DNA of 64,000 bases from CAWGJF01 sp963715745 (lineage in GTDB: Bacteria > Bacteroidota > Ignavibacteria > Ignavibacteriales > Ignavibacteriaceae): the NCBI GenBank assembly GCA_963715745.1, contig OY970271.1, positions 1,488,001 through 1,552,000 of the forward strand. Direction: 5' to 3'. The position numbers were made by a program, and so were the translations under genes. Positions 45,445-54,635 of this stretch are shown piece by piece. The notes beneath the pieces are model-generated. The model was not told the origin of the DNA. It worked only from the letters and a program-made list of their open reading frames with translations, and made no database searches. Every line of letters starts with the position of its first letter. The first letter of the stretch is position 1.

Positions 45445-45627
45445 TTAATGCAATAGAAGTAATACCCGGTCAAGCCTTATTGATCCTATCAATTTAAACA
45501 GTTGAGTAAACGGAATGTTTCTGTCCCACGAAAATAAAACTATAAATGCCTGACCAACAACCAGGTCTCTCGGAACAAATCCCCAGAAACGGCTGTCAAG
45601 ACTGTCATCCCGGTTATCACCCATCAT
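45445..45627 (-). pseudogene. lepB: Signal peptidase I, C-terminal part, separated by frameshift
   Basis: The frame reads MMGDNRDDSLDSRFWGFVPR, which is box E of type I signal peptidases (GDNRxxSxDSR), then a C-terminal hydrophobic stretch of ~40 residues. It continues the protein encoded just upstream but in the -1 frame. It has no ribosome site of its own and makes sense only as the tail of lepB. One missing G after the AAAAAG run (near 45641) explains the break. I treat this as a fragment of one gene rather than an independent protein. Confidence 0.85.
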
Positions 45628-46415
45628 AAAATAATAATCTTTTTAAATGTATATGAAGTAACAGGAACTCCTTCAATTGTTACAACTCCGTTTCTTACTT
45701 CAACAACTTCTTTACCATACTCACGGTCAATTGTAGTTCGCCAATGTTCAATATTATAAACACTGAGAGGAATTGTGTATCCTTTTTTAGGAACTATCAG
45801 CGGACCATAATTGTCTTCATTCCAATTCATTCCTTTAGGGAAAATTCTTGGCTCAACTACTCCTTTTGGAATTGGTCTCAAATACCTATCATTTCTGCCA
45901 CGGTAATATTTAATGTGGGGAGGTCTCCAGAATTCCTTTCCATTTACATAAACGACTTTGTCAACAATTAAAATTGTATCGCCTGGCGTACCGATACATC
46001 TTTTAACATAATTTACTCCTCTTTCATCAGCAACAATTTTATCCCGTTTACCGGGAAATTCAAAAACTACAATGTCTTTTGGCTGCGGATCCTTAAAAGC
46101 CGGTAACCTGAAAAAAGGAATCTCCGTTTCTGTAAAAGGGATATACTTTGGTGAGGATGATCCGTAAATAAATTTATTAACCAGCACAAAATCACCAACA
46201 AGAATAGTATCTTCCATTGATCCTGTAGGTATTCTTGTATTCTGAATTATAAATGTGATTATAAAAAAAGCGGCAATTGCTGCAAGGATAAGCTGCCTGA
46301 AAAACTCCGTTACTTTTTCCTTTGGTGTTTCAGGTTTCTTTTCTTTTTTCTTAAAGAAATGGATGAACTTCTGAAAAGCAGTTAATTCATTCTGACCGTC
46401 GCTGTTCTGAGCCAT
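45624..46415 (-). CDS. lepB: Signal peptidase I, N-terminal part (frameshifted gene)
   Basis: Cleaves signal peptides from Sec-exported proteins. The 263 residues contain a cytoplasmic lead, a membrane anchor (~41-58), box B with the catalytic Ser66 (PTGSMEDTILVGD), and the catalytic Lys138 in VKRCIGTPGDTI. Reading then goes out of frame: the product ends SYTFKKIIIL, whereas a -1 shift after AAG reads KKDYYFMMGDNRDDS and joins box E in the next frame. Because the enzyme is normally essential, the break is most likely an indel in the sequence or assembly. A real mutation with a second lepB elsewhere, or ribosomal slippage, are the alternatives. Confidence 0.9.
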   Translation of the reverse strand: MAQNSDGQNELTAFQKFIHFFKKKEKKPETPKEKVTEFFRQLILAAIAAFFIITFIIQNTRIPTGSMEDTILVGDFVLVNKFIYGSSSPKYIPFTETEIPFFRLPAFKDPQPKDIVVFEFPGKRDKIVADERGVNYVKRCIGTPGDTILIVDKVVYVNGKEFWRPPHIKYYRGRNDRYLRPIPKGVVEPRIFPKGMNWNEDNYGPLIVPKKGYTIPLSVYNIEHWRTTIDREYGKEVVEVRNGVVTIEGVPVTSYTFKKIIIL

Positions 46416-46629
46416 AATACCTTTCTATAAATTCTATTTTGATTTGAAGAGTTTCAATATCTGGTAAGTAAAAAATTGATTTGCTCTGCGCTTTAAATTT
46501 TTCAACTATAAAATTAAAGATTATCAGCAATAAATATAAGTTCTATTCCTATTGAATGGAAGTTAAATTTTAGGTAACAGGGAATATAAATTATCAGATA
46601 TTACAATAAATTTGATAATATTATTGATC

Positions 46630-47916
46630 TTAAGCAGGTTCCTTTGAGGCTATATTTTGATTTTCTGAATCCTGATTTAGTAGCTTCATAATCAATGATT
46701 TTTTTTGCTCGAATTCTGCACGTAATTCTTCTTTAATAGGATGCGAAGGAGGCAGTTCAATTTTTAACGGATTAACAGCTTTACCATTTACATAAATTCT
46801 GTAATCCAGATGCGGTCCTGTTGCCAGCCCGGTACTACCAACGTAACCTATAACTTGTCCCTGTTTAACACTTGTTCCTCTTTTCACTCCCTTACCGATT
46901 CTTGAAAGATGCAAATACTCTGTTGTATAAATCGAATTATGTCTTATCTTAACATAATTCCCATTACCTCGTGAATAACCCGCTGTAATTACTACACCAT
47001 CACCAGTGGATCTCACTGGAGTTCCCACCGGTGCAGCATAGTCAACCCCAAGATGCGGTCTGTGAATACCAAGCACAGGGTGTAATCTGTTTCTGCTGAA
47101 TCCTGAACTGATTCTTGAAAATTCAAGAGGAGCTTTTAGAAATACTTTGCGAAGGCTGTTTCCGTTTTCATCAAAAAATTGTCTTACACTATCCTGAACC
47201 ATTGGAATTGCATAATAATCCTTGTTGTAATGATTAAAATATGCACCATATATTTTTCCAATACCAACAAATTGTGAATCGACATAAAGTTCTTCATAAA
47301 TTACTTTAAAGTTATCGCCCTTTTGAATGTGGTAAAAATCAATTTGCCAGGCAAATATCTTTGATAATTTAATTGCTAATTCGGGTGAAGCATCATCTTC
47401 TAAAAGAGATAAATAAAGTGATTTATCAATTACTGCAGACATCGTATTTCGCCGGCTGATAATTTCTTTCCTTCCGGAATAAACATTTAACGAATCATTA
47501 AGATTGAAAACGACATAATTAACCGGGTCCTTTTCATAAACAAAATATTTTAGATTAGCACTTGAGTCTGATGATGTGAAAGTATAATAAGTTTTTCCCG
47601 GAATTAATTTTCTAACGTCGAATATTCCTTTTGCAGAGTTGACTAAATCTCCTACTGAATATTTCCCCAGATCATAGTTAAATAAAATGTCTGATAAGGT
47701 TTCATTTTTGTTAATAGCAGATTTTTTTTGTGATAATGAATCTGATATAAAACCAAACTGATTAATCGAAGGGATTTTAGTTTCTGTTACTTGTGGTGGC
47801 GGAGAAGTTTTTGAGGAACATTGTGAAATGTTCCAGATTATTAATAGGGTCGCTGATGAAAGTAGAGAGAAATAAAACAAGCGATAAAATATTGTTCCGT
47901 TTTTGCCTACTTTCAT
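46630..47916 (-). CDS. M23 family peptidoglycan endopeptidase (MepM-like)
   Basis: The 428-residue protein has an N-terminal hydrophobic segment with a possible lipobox (NISQC), a LysM/OapA-like region (~75-125, with LFNYDLGKYSVGDLV), and a C-terminal lysostaphin-type domain. Zinc-site residues His288 and Asp292 (HLGVDYAAP) and the YLHLSRIG histidine are present. The usual HxH is H369-L-D371 (GPHLDYRIY), with Asp replacing the last His ligand. I have seen this HxD form in FCB-group homologues, so it is probably still active. The enzyme would cut peptide cross-links during wall growth. It lies upstream of lepB on the same strand, 214 bases apart. Confidence 0.87.
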   Translation of the reverse strand: MKVGKNGTIFYRLFYFSLLSSATLLIIWNISQCSSKTSPPPQVTETKIPSINQFGFISDSLSQKKSAINKNETLSDILFNYDLGKYSVGDLVNSAKGIFDVRKLIPGKTYYTFTSSDSSANLKYFVYEKDPVNYVVFNLNDSLNVYSGRKEIISRRNTMSAVIDKSLYLSLLEDDASPELAIKLSKIFAWQIDFYHIQKGDNFKVIYEELYVDSQFVGIGKIYGAYFNHYNKDYYAIPMVQDSVRQFFDENGNSLRKVFLKAPLEFSRISSGFSRNRLHPVLGIHRPHLGVDYAAPVGTPVRSTGDGVVITAGYSRGNGNYVKIRHNSIYTTEYLHLSRIGKGVKRGTSVKQGQVIGYVGSTGLATGPHLDYRIYVNGKAVNPLKIELPPSHPIKEELRAEFEQKKSLIMKLLNQDSENQNIASKEPA

Positions 47917-48053
47917 TATCCCAGAATTGTTTTAAAAAAGTTAACTGTAAATTTATGTGAATAATAAAAAGAATTCAAGAATTTTCGAATGGGGTTATGA
48001 ATCTCTAAAATGATTTAGTTATTTTATATTAAATAGAATCCTAAAGAATTGCT

Positions 48054-49544
48054 TTGAAATTTAAAATCAGCAAAATTTTATCCGGGATATTCAGTGCACT
48101 TGTTATCTATTTGATAATGATTGCAAGCAATACTTCGTACACAATTTCTATTATGGCATCAATAGCAGTTTTAATGGCTGTTTGGTGGATTACTGAAGCA
48201 ATTCCTCTGGCCGCAACTTCACTTATTCCAATTATTCTGTTCCCTGTAACTGGAATATTAAGTGCTGACATAACAGCATCATCCTATCTTAACTCAATTA
48301 TTTTTCTTTACCTGGGAGGGTTTATAATTGCACTTGCTATGGAAAGATGGGGACTTCATAAGAGAATAGCTTTAAAAATTACTTTGTTGTTCGGTGGTAC
48401 ACCGGTATCCATAATTATCGGCTTTATGGCAGCATCAGCTTTTCTTTCGATGTGGATCTCAAATTCTGCAACCGCAGTAATGATGCTTCCAATTGCTATG
48501 GCGGTAATTAGTCGGATAGAGGATGAATTCGATGAAAAATCTACTTCTGCATTTTCGATCACATTATTATTATCCATAGCTTATTCGTGTACTCTTGGCG
48601 GAGTTGCAACTTTAGTAGGAACACCTCCAAATCTTATTTTAGTTCAAACATTAAAAATTCTTTTCCCAAAAGCTCCACCCATAAACTTTGGTCAATGGAT
48701 GATGATTGGAATACCGGTAGCAGTTATTATGTTAGTTATTACAGCAGTCCTTCTTACCAGGTTTCATTTTAAGTTAAGTTCAAAAATAAAAATAAGCAGA
48801 TCGGTACTTATTGATGAATATGCAAAACTTGGGACATTTTCAATTGCTGAAAAAATGATTGGAATTATTTTTTTAGTAACTGCATTTCTCTGGATTTTCA
48901 GAGCTGATTTAAATTTTGGGCTGTTTGTTATTCCTGGATGGCAAAATGTTTTGTCAGTTCCCGGGTTTGTAAATGATGGAACTGTTGCAATGATAATGGC
49001 ATTGCTTCTATTCTTGATTCCAGTAAAAGGGGAAGGAAAAATGCTGGTTGATCAATCGGTGTTTAGAAAAATTCCATGGGACATTGTGCTGCTTTTTGGT
49101 GGAGGTTTTGCACTTGCCAAAGGATTTACAACTACCGGTTTATCAGAATTTATTGGAAATCAAATTAAAAATATTGGTGACATTCCACCATTATTACTTC
49201 TAATTATAACAGCCGCTTCTATTAGTTTTTTAACGGAACTTACCTCAAATACCGCAACTACTCAGATGATTTTACCAATACTTGCCCCGGTCTCGGTTGC
49301 ATTAGGAATGAATCCACTATTGATTATGATTACAGCAACATTATCAGCATCTATGGCTTTTATGCTACCGGTAGCAACACCACCAAACACAATTGTCTTT
49401 GCCAGTTCCAGAATTAATATTAGAGATATGGTAAAGGCAGGTTTCAGACTCAATATTGCTGGTATTGTGATTGTTACACTGCTGGTCTATTTTTTGGGTG
49501 ATATTATATTTGGACTTTCAAATCTTCCGGCCTGGGCAAAATAA
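48054..49544 (+). CDS. DASS/SLC13-family sodium:anion symporter
   Basis: The 496-residue inner-membrane protein has about 11-12 hydrophobic segments and the paired SNT-type motifs of the family: MWISNSATAVMMLPIAMAV in the first half and ELTSNTATTQMILPILAPV in the second. These bind sodium and the carboxylate or sulfate substrate. ATPPNTIVFASSRI near the end is also typical. It imports dicarboxylates (succinate, malate) or sulfate with sodium; the motifs do not decide which. The start is a TTG at 48054; the first ATG (48117) would remove the first membrane segment. Confidence 0.9.
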   Translation: MKFKISKILSGIFSALVIYLIMIASNTSYTISIMASIAVLMAVWWITEAIPLAATSLIPIILFPVTGILSADITASSYLNSIIFLYLGGFIIALAMERWGLHKRIALKITLLFGGTPVSIIIGFMAASAFLSMWISNSATAVMMLPIAMAVISRIEDEFDEKSTSAFSITLLLSIAYSCTLGGVATLVGTPPNLILVQTLKILFPKAPPINFGQWMMIGIPVAVIMLVITAVLLTRFHFKLSSKIKISRSVLIDEYAKLGTFSIAEKMIGIIFLVTAFLWIFRADLNFGLFVIPGWQNVLSVPGFVNDGTVAMIMALLLFLIPVKGEGKMLVDQSVFRKIPWDIVLLFGGGFALAKGFTTTGLSEFIGNQIKNIGDIPPLLLLIITAASISFLTELTSNTATTQMILPILAPVSVALGMNPLLIMITATLSASMAFMLPVATPPNTIVFASSRINIRDMVKAGFRLNIAGIVIVTLLVYFLGDIIFGLSNLPAWAK

Positions 49545-49564
49545 GAAAAACAAAACAGGAAAAA

Positions 49565-49876
49565 ATGATGATTATTTACTCTGTCACTGTTACAATTAAA
49601 AGAGATGTTGAAGAACAATGGGTAAGCTGGATGAAAGGTGCCCATCTTGGTGATGTTATGGCAACAGGTTATTTTGAATCGTGGAAAATGATGAAAATGC
49701 TTATACCAGCATCGACAACTAACGAGGTAACATATATTGTCCAATATTCGGTTAGTTCGATGGAAAAATATGAAGAATATGCTAAGAATGAAGCTGCCAG
49801 ATTACAATCTGAACATACCCAGAAGTTTCCCGGAAAGTTCAAAGCTGCAAGAGCAGTACTTGAAGAAATAAGCTAA
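49565..49876 (+). CDS. DUF4286 family protein
   Basis: A small cytoplasmic protein of 103 residues, or 102 if it begins at the second Met (49568). Its start, IIYSVTVTIKRDVEEQWVSW, and the segment MKGAHLGDVMATGYF are characteristic of DUF4286, found widely in Bacteroidota and relatives. The fold is predicted to be ferredoxin-like (beta-alpha-beta), similar to dimeric alpha/beta-barrel monooxygenase-type proteins. Function is unknown. It follows the transporter by 20 bases. Confidence 0.8.
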   Translation: MMIIYSVTVTIKRDVEEQWVSWMKGAHLGDVMATGYFESWKMMKMLIPASTTNEVTYIVQYSVSSMEKYEEYAKNEAARLQSEHTQKFPGKFKAARAVLEEIS

Positions 49877-49972
49877 TTTATTCGGGAATAAAAAAATACC
49901 TCTCATTCGTGTTGTTTTTTTTCTAAAAATTGTCCAGATTCTGTAGCAAATCAAATATCTCAAGTCTTTCAA

Positions 49973-50398
49973 ATGAAGAAATTAATATACATCATTTTTA
50001 AATTGCTGCTGATTGTAATATTATTTGTAAGCTGCCGTGAAGATATTATTAAACCCGAAGTATTTGTTGAATCTGTAAATGAGCCGGTTCAATTAAACGG
50101 AACAAACTCGTACTCTTATTTTTTAAGTGGCAAGAATTTCACTAGTAATCTGACAATACCAACTTACATAAATGGCAATTCATCACGGGTGAATATTACA
50201 TTAGCTGAATACAGTAACGGATATGCCCAGATAATTATCAGGGATTCAGAAGGAAGCGAAAGATACAGTTATTTTATGAACGAGAATATTTCGATGTTTA
50301 CAGATGTAACGGAAGGATATTCACCAAGATCAATAGAAATAAAAACAGTTAATTTTACGGGTAACTTAAAAATCAAAATCACAAAAAATAACTTTTAG
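49973..50398 (+). CDS. Small predicted lipoprotein, unknown function
   Basis: The 141-residue product has a lipoprotein signal with lipobox LFVSC (Cys24) and a mature part beginning REDIIKPEVFVES. The remainder is beta-rich (about eight short strands), ending IKITKNNF, with no motif I recognise. The acidic residue after Cys suggests a non-standard sorting signal, but rules in this phylum are uncertain. It precedes a T9SS cargo gene by 94 bases. Confidence 0.65.
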   Translation: MKKLIYIIFKLLLIVILFVSCREDIIKPEVFVESVNEPVQLNGTNSYSYFLSGKNFTSNLTIPTYINGNSSRVNITLAEYSNGYAQIIIRDSEGSERYSYFMNENISMFTDVTEGYSPRSIEIKTVNFTGNLKIKITKNNF

Positions 50399-50492
50399 TA
50401 TTTTTTGATAGAAACTGAGCTACTTTCAAGGATACTTTATTCCCATCGTAAAGAAATTTATATTGCAATCTTGAAATAGTAATTATTAATCT

Positions 50493-51587
50493 ATGAAAAT
50501 GTATTACAAAATTATTGCAGGGTTATTTTTCCTTTCGATTTTAACATATGCACAGAATGCAAGTGATTATTTCCCTTCACAAACGGGATTTAAATGGCTC
50601 TATCGCGAAGTTCCATTAGATTCATTAAACAATGAATTAAATGGAAGTGTATTTTACAGAGCAGATTCATTTGCAGTTGTAACAGGCTTTGAAGGTAGAA
50701 CTGCAAATATTTTATTATCTAAAACCGGCCCTGAAATCAGCTTGCCTATACAGCCTTATACTGATTCTTTATTCTACAGCCCTGAAAATTCAAATATGTT
50801 TGATTACTCACAGGTTGGAAATATTGCTGTGATTTTAGCTCAGCTTGATTCAGTTTTAAATGATACCTCATTTAGCTTCCTTAATTTTTTAAGATCATTG
50901 GAAGGATGGTATTCAGTTTACAGGTTTAATCAATCGGTAAATAATCAGTACTCAATTTATACAGTTGATACATCAATTGTTATTCAAACGCAAAATATTC
51001 CGTTAAGATTTAAATATCTTGGCAAACGATTAAATGACGAAACAATTCAAACACAGATCGGCACATTCGAATGCAAAAAATTTGTAATAACGCGAGGTGT
51101 TAGTACTCTAATAATTTTACCTCCGCTTCCACCAATTGAAGTCCCGATTCTGACTATGAATGATACATTGTGGATAGCTTCCGGTAACTGGATTGTTAAA
51201 AGTTTTGTTCCTTCAACAAACGTTGATTTGACTTTAATAGGAGCTGGTGCTTTTTATATACCTGGTTTAAAAATGGATATCCAGGACCAGGTTGTTTCAG
51301 TTGAAGATGAAAACAATTACCCATCTGAATTTGTTCTTTATCAGAATTTTCCGAATCCGTTTAATCCTTCAACAAAAATAAGCTTTGATTTAAAAAAAGA
51401 AGAAATTGTGAAATTAGAAGTATTTGACTTGCTTGGAAATAAGATCTCTTCTATCGTAAATAAAAATTTAAAACCCGGGAATTATTCTTATATTTTTAGT
51501 CCAAACAATTTAAGCAGTGGAATTTATTTTTATACATTATCAGCCGGCGACCGTGTCATTTCAAAGAAAATGACATTTCTTAAATAG
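50493..51587 (+). CDS. Secreted protein with T9SS type A sorting domain
   Basis: The 364-residue product has a signal peptide (~1-20, ending TYAQ), a central domain of ~250 residues of unknown function (opening SDYFPSQTGFKWLYREVPL), and a C-terminal sorting tail: YQNFPNPFNPSTKISFDL, VFDLLGNKISSIVN, and GIYFYTLSAGDRVISKKM. The central part resembles the DUF-type globular domains common in Ignavibacteria secretomes, but I cannot name the family. It is probably exported by Sec and then T9SS to the cell surface. Confidence 0.82.
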   Translation: MKMYYKIIAGLFFLSILTYAQNASDYFPSQTGFKWLYREVPLDSLNNELNGSVFYRADSFAVVTGFEGRTANILLSKTGPEISLPIQPYTDSLFYSPENSNMFDYSQVGNIAVILAQLDSVLNDTSFSFLNFLRSLEGWYSVYRFNQSVNNQYSIYTVDTSIVIQTQNIPLRFKYLGKRLNDETIQTQIGTFECKKFVITRGVSTLIILPPLPPIEVPILTMNDTLWIASGNWIVKSFVPSTNVDLTLIGAGAFYIPGLKMDIQDQVVSVEDENNYPSEFVLYQNFPNPFNPSTKISFDLKKEEIVKLEVFDLLGNKISSIVNKNLKPGNYSYIFSPNNLSSGIYFYTLSAGDRVISKKMTFLK

Positions 51588-51667
51588 AAATATTATATTT
51601 GCAAATTGCTCTGCTAAACTAATTCAATCACAATAATTTTATTACATTCAGGGGCGTAAGGGAGATT

Positions 51668-53509
51668 ATGCACAATACTAAAAAACAATTATTATCTGTT
51701 GAAACAGGAAAAGCACTCCTTCCATCCAGAGCAGAAATTGAAGATAAATATAAATGGAATTTAACCGATATATATGCAAATGATGAACAATGGGAATCTG
51801 ATTTTAACTGGGTGATAGGGCAGATTCCTGAATATAAAAAGTATGAAGGAAGATTAGCAGACAGCCCGTCTACACTTCTTGCCTGTCTTAGGCTAGACGA
51901 CTCGGTTGGGATGAAACTCGAGAGACTTTATCTTTACTCAATGCTGTCAAAAGATAGTGATTTGCGTGATAATAAATACCAGGCAATGGATGACAGGATT
52001 AAATCATTGTATTCTAAAATCACTGCCACAAGTTCATTTATTAAACCCGAGCTGCTTTCAATTCCTGATGAAAAACTTTTAAAGTTAATCTCTGCAAATG
52101 AAGAATTAAGAATATATAAACATTTGATAGATGATCTTCTTCGTACAAAGGCACATACATTATCGAATAAAGAAGAAAAAATTCTTGCACTGGCTGGTGA
52201 AATTACACAGGCGCCATATAGTGCATATTCAATGTTTACGAATGCTGATTTGAAATTTCCGGTTATAAAAGATGATGATGGAAATGATGTTGAACTTTCT
52301 CATGCAAGATTTTATGCTGCTATGTATTCCGAAAACAGAGAATATCGTAATCGAGCATTTTCCGGATATCTCAACACTTATAAAGATTATGTAAATACAT
52401 TTTCATCTCTCTTTAACAGCAACTTAAAAGCTAATATTTTTAACGCACGTTCCAGAAATTACACTTCGGCACGTGAAGCTTCTCTCGATAAAAATAATAT
52501 CCCTATTTCTGTTTATGATAAACTGGTCGATGCTGTTAATAAAAACTTTGGCCCTATGCACAGGTGGGCAGCATTAAAGAAAAAATTGTTAAAGGTAGAT
52601 GAGCTTTGCCCATATGATGTTTATGTAACTGTGTTTAACCAGGAAAATGAAAAAAGATATTCTTACGAAGAAGCTATTGAATTAGTGCTTAAATCACTTG
52701 AGGTTATGGGGAATGATTACCGGGAATCATTAAGAAAAGCATTTGACAACAGATGGATAGATGTTTATGAATCACAAGCTAAAAAAAGCGGGGCTTATTC
52801 TTCCGGTACAACCTTTGGTGTTCATCCTTATGTGCTTTTAAATTGGACAGATTTACTTAACGATGTTTTTACACTCGCTCATGAGATAGGACACAATATG
52901 CACTCATATTATACAGGTTTAACACAGCCGTTTCCTTATGCAAATTATTCTATATTTCTCGCTGAGGTTGCATCAACATTTAATGAGTCTTTATTGCTTG
53001 AATACCTGATTAATAATTCACAGAAAAAAGACGAAAAACTTTTTCTTCTTGAAAAATATCTGGATAATATTACCGCTACATTTTACAGGCAGGTTATGTT
53101 TGCGGAATTTGAAATGAATACTTATCAAAAAACAGAGAGTGGTGAAGCATTAACACCTGAAATTCTTTGCAAAATGTACAAAGAAATTTATCAAAAATAC
53201 TGGGGTCCTGAAATGAATGTTGTTAAGGAGGAAGAATATACATGGTCGAGGATTCCGCATTTTTACTATAATTTTTATGTATATCAGTATTCAACCGGAT
53301 TTGCTGCATCTGAAGTATTATCCAATAAAGTTAAATCGGAGGGGGAACCTGCTGTAAAAAGGTATATTGAATTTCTGAAAGCCGGCAGTTCTGATTATCC
53401 AATTAACATATTAAAAAAAGCCGGTGTTGATATGAATTCATCTGAACCGGTGCTGGCTGTTACTACAAAAATGAATCAGATTTTAGATGAAGTAGAATCT
53501 CTTCTTTAA
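51668..53509 (+). CDS. pepF: Oligoendopeptidase F (M3B)
   Basis: A 613-residue cytoplasmic zinc endopeptidase of peptides of roughly 7-17 residues. It opens with LPSRAEIEDKYKWNLTDIY, a hallmark of PepF. The active site is H405-EIGH409 in LAHEIGHNMHSYYTG, and the third ligand Glu lies in SIFLAEVASTFNESLL. Length is standard. IPHFYYNFYVYQYSTG, another conserved block, is present. It precedes the IMPDH-like gene by 16 bases and may be co-transcribed. Confidence 0.95.
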   Translation: MHNTKKQLLSVETGKALLPSRAEIEDKYKWNLTDIYANDEQWESDFNWVIGQIPEYKKYEGRLADSPSTLLACLRLDDSVGMKLERLYLYSMLSKDSDLRDNKYQAMDDRIKSLYSKITATSSFIKPELLSIPDEKLLKLISANEELRIYKHLIDDLLRTKAHTLSNKEEKILALAGEITQAPYSAYSMFTNADLKFPVIKDDDGNDVELSHARFYAAMYSENREYRNRAFSGYLNTYKDYVNTFSSLFNSNLKANIFNARSRNYTSAREASLDKNNIPISVYDKLVDAVNKNFGPMHRWAALKKKLLKVDELCPYDVYVTVFNQENEKRYSYEEAIELVLKSLEVMGNDYRESLRKAFDNRWIDVYESQAKKSGAYSSGTTFGVHPYVLLNWTDLLNDVFTLAHEIGHNMHSYYTGLTQPFPYANYSIFLAEVASTFNESLLLEYLINNSQKKDEKLFLLEKYLDNITATFYRQVMFAEFEMNTYQKTESGEALTPEILCKMYKEIYQKYWGPEMNVVKEEEYTWSRIPHFYYNFYVYQYSTGFAASEVLSNKVKSEGEPAVKRYIEFLKAGSSDYPINILKKAGVDMNSSEPVLAVTTKMNQILDEVESLL

Positions 53510-53525
53510 AACTTTTGGGGCAAAA

Positions 53526-54542
53526 ATGAAAATTTATTCTCGCAAAGAACTCAACCAATATAGTTATTCTTTAACCTACGACGATGTAAGTTTAATTCCT
53601 ACAGAAATCTCAAGAATAAAATCCCGGAAGGATGCAGATACAAGCTGTAATTTTCTGGGTAAAAAATTATCCTTGCCGGTTATTTCTAGTCCGATGGAAT
53701 CAGTTACTGGTTTGGAAATGGCAAAAGAATTAACATCACTAGGCTGCATTGGAATTTTAAACCGGTTCGACTCTTCGTTAAAAGAAGTGATTAATCAAAA
53801 AGAAAACGGAAAAGGTATCACAGCAGTATCAATAGCATTAAACACATCTGATGAGATTGTAGAAAAGCTAGCTTCTGCAGGGTATCTTATATGTATTGAT
53901 ACAGCAAATGCTAATAATCTTGAAGTGCTTAAAAAAGCTGAGGACGTAAAAAAGAAATTTAATGTTATACTAATAGTTGGCAACGTTGCTCATGGTGCCA
54001 CTTTGAAGGATCTTGAAAATGCCGGTGCTGATGCAGTTAGAGTTGGAATTGGAAGTGGAAGTGTTTGTACTACCAGTATTCAAACCGGTATTGGTATTGG
54101 ACAGGTTTCATCTTTATTAAATGTTTGTCTTACAAAAGAAGAACAAAAATTGAATATTAAAATTATTGCAGATGGTGGAATTAAAAGTCCGGGTGATGTT
54201 GCAAAGGCAATCTCACTTGGAGCTGATGCAGTGATGCTTGGAAGAATGCTTGCAGGCACAAGGGAAACTCCAGGTGAAGTAATTAAATACAATGATCAGT
54301 TATGGAAAAAATACAGAGGTTCTGCATCATTCGGTGTTAAAATGCGTAATGAATTTATTGAGGGTGAGGAAACACTTGTTCCATACAAAGGACAGGTTAA
54401 AAATGTTATTAACGGAATCTCGGACGGTCTGAAAAGTACAATGAGCTATATGAATTGTTTTAATCTTGATGAATTAAAAAAGAAAGAAGCCTTTACAGTA
54501 CTTAGTGAAAGTGCTTATCTGGAAAGATTGCCTAAAAAATAA
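53526..54542 (+). CDS. IMP dehydrogenase/GMP reductase family enzyme without CBS domains
   Basis: The 338-residue TIM-barrel enzyme has the N-terminal block SLTYDDVSLIPTEIS, the catalytic-cysteine loop VGIGSGSVCTTSIQTG, the phosphate-binding IIADGGIKSPGDVAKAISLGADAVMLG and the YRGSASFG flap region. No CBS pair interrupts the barrel, and the length is that of GMP reductase (about 340-350), not typical IMPDH (~490). The loop GIGSGSVCTTS differs from the common GIGPGSxCTTR by Ser for Pro and Ser for Arg. Substrate direction (IMP to XMP or GMP to IMP) cannot be decided; CBS-less IMPDHs exist. It acts in purine interconversion. Confidence 0.85.
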   Translation: MKIYSRKELNQYSYSLTYDDVSLIPTEISRIKSRKDADTSCNFLGKKLSLPVISSPMESVTGLEMAKELTSLGCIGILNRFDSSLKEVINQKENGKGITAVSIALNTSDEIVEKLASAGYLICIDTANANNLEVLKKAEDVKKKFNVILIVGNVAHGATLKDLENAGADAVRVGIGSGSVCTTSIQTGIGIGQVSSLLNVCLTKEEQKLNIKIIADGGIKSPGDVAKAISLGADAVMLGRMLAGTRETPGEVIKYNDQLWKKYRGSASFGVKMRNEFIEGEETLVPYKGQVKNVINGISDGLKSTMSYMNCFNLDELKKKEAFTVLSESAYLERLPKK

Positions 54543-54586
54543 TATTGATATAAATCAACTGTTAAAATATTTTTTTGTTTAATGCT

Positions 54587-54594
54587 TATATTTG
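54587..54594 (+). promoter_or_regulatory. Candidate -7 box of the bacterioferritin gene
   Basis: TATATTTG matches the Bacteroidota TAnnTTTG element and lies 42 bases before the bfr ATG, a plausible distance. There is no TTTG at the expected -33 position, so support is partial. Confidence 0.3.
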
Positions 54595-54635
54595 TAGTGT
54601 GAATTAAGTTGATTTATTAAAGCAAAGGAGATAAA

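Noticed and set aside
45635..45650. Programmed -1 frameshift in lepB
   Set aside because: The site is T-AAA-AAG, which allows only the A-site tRNA to re-pair, and no clear stimulatory hairpin follows. A sequence error is simpler. Kept as an alternative in the finding, not as a feature.
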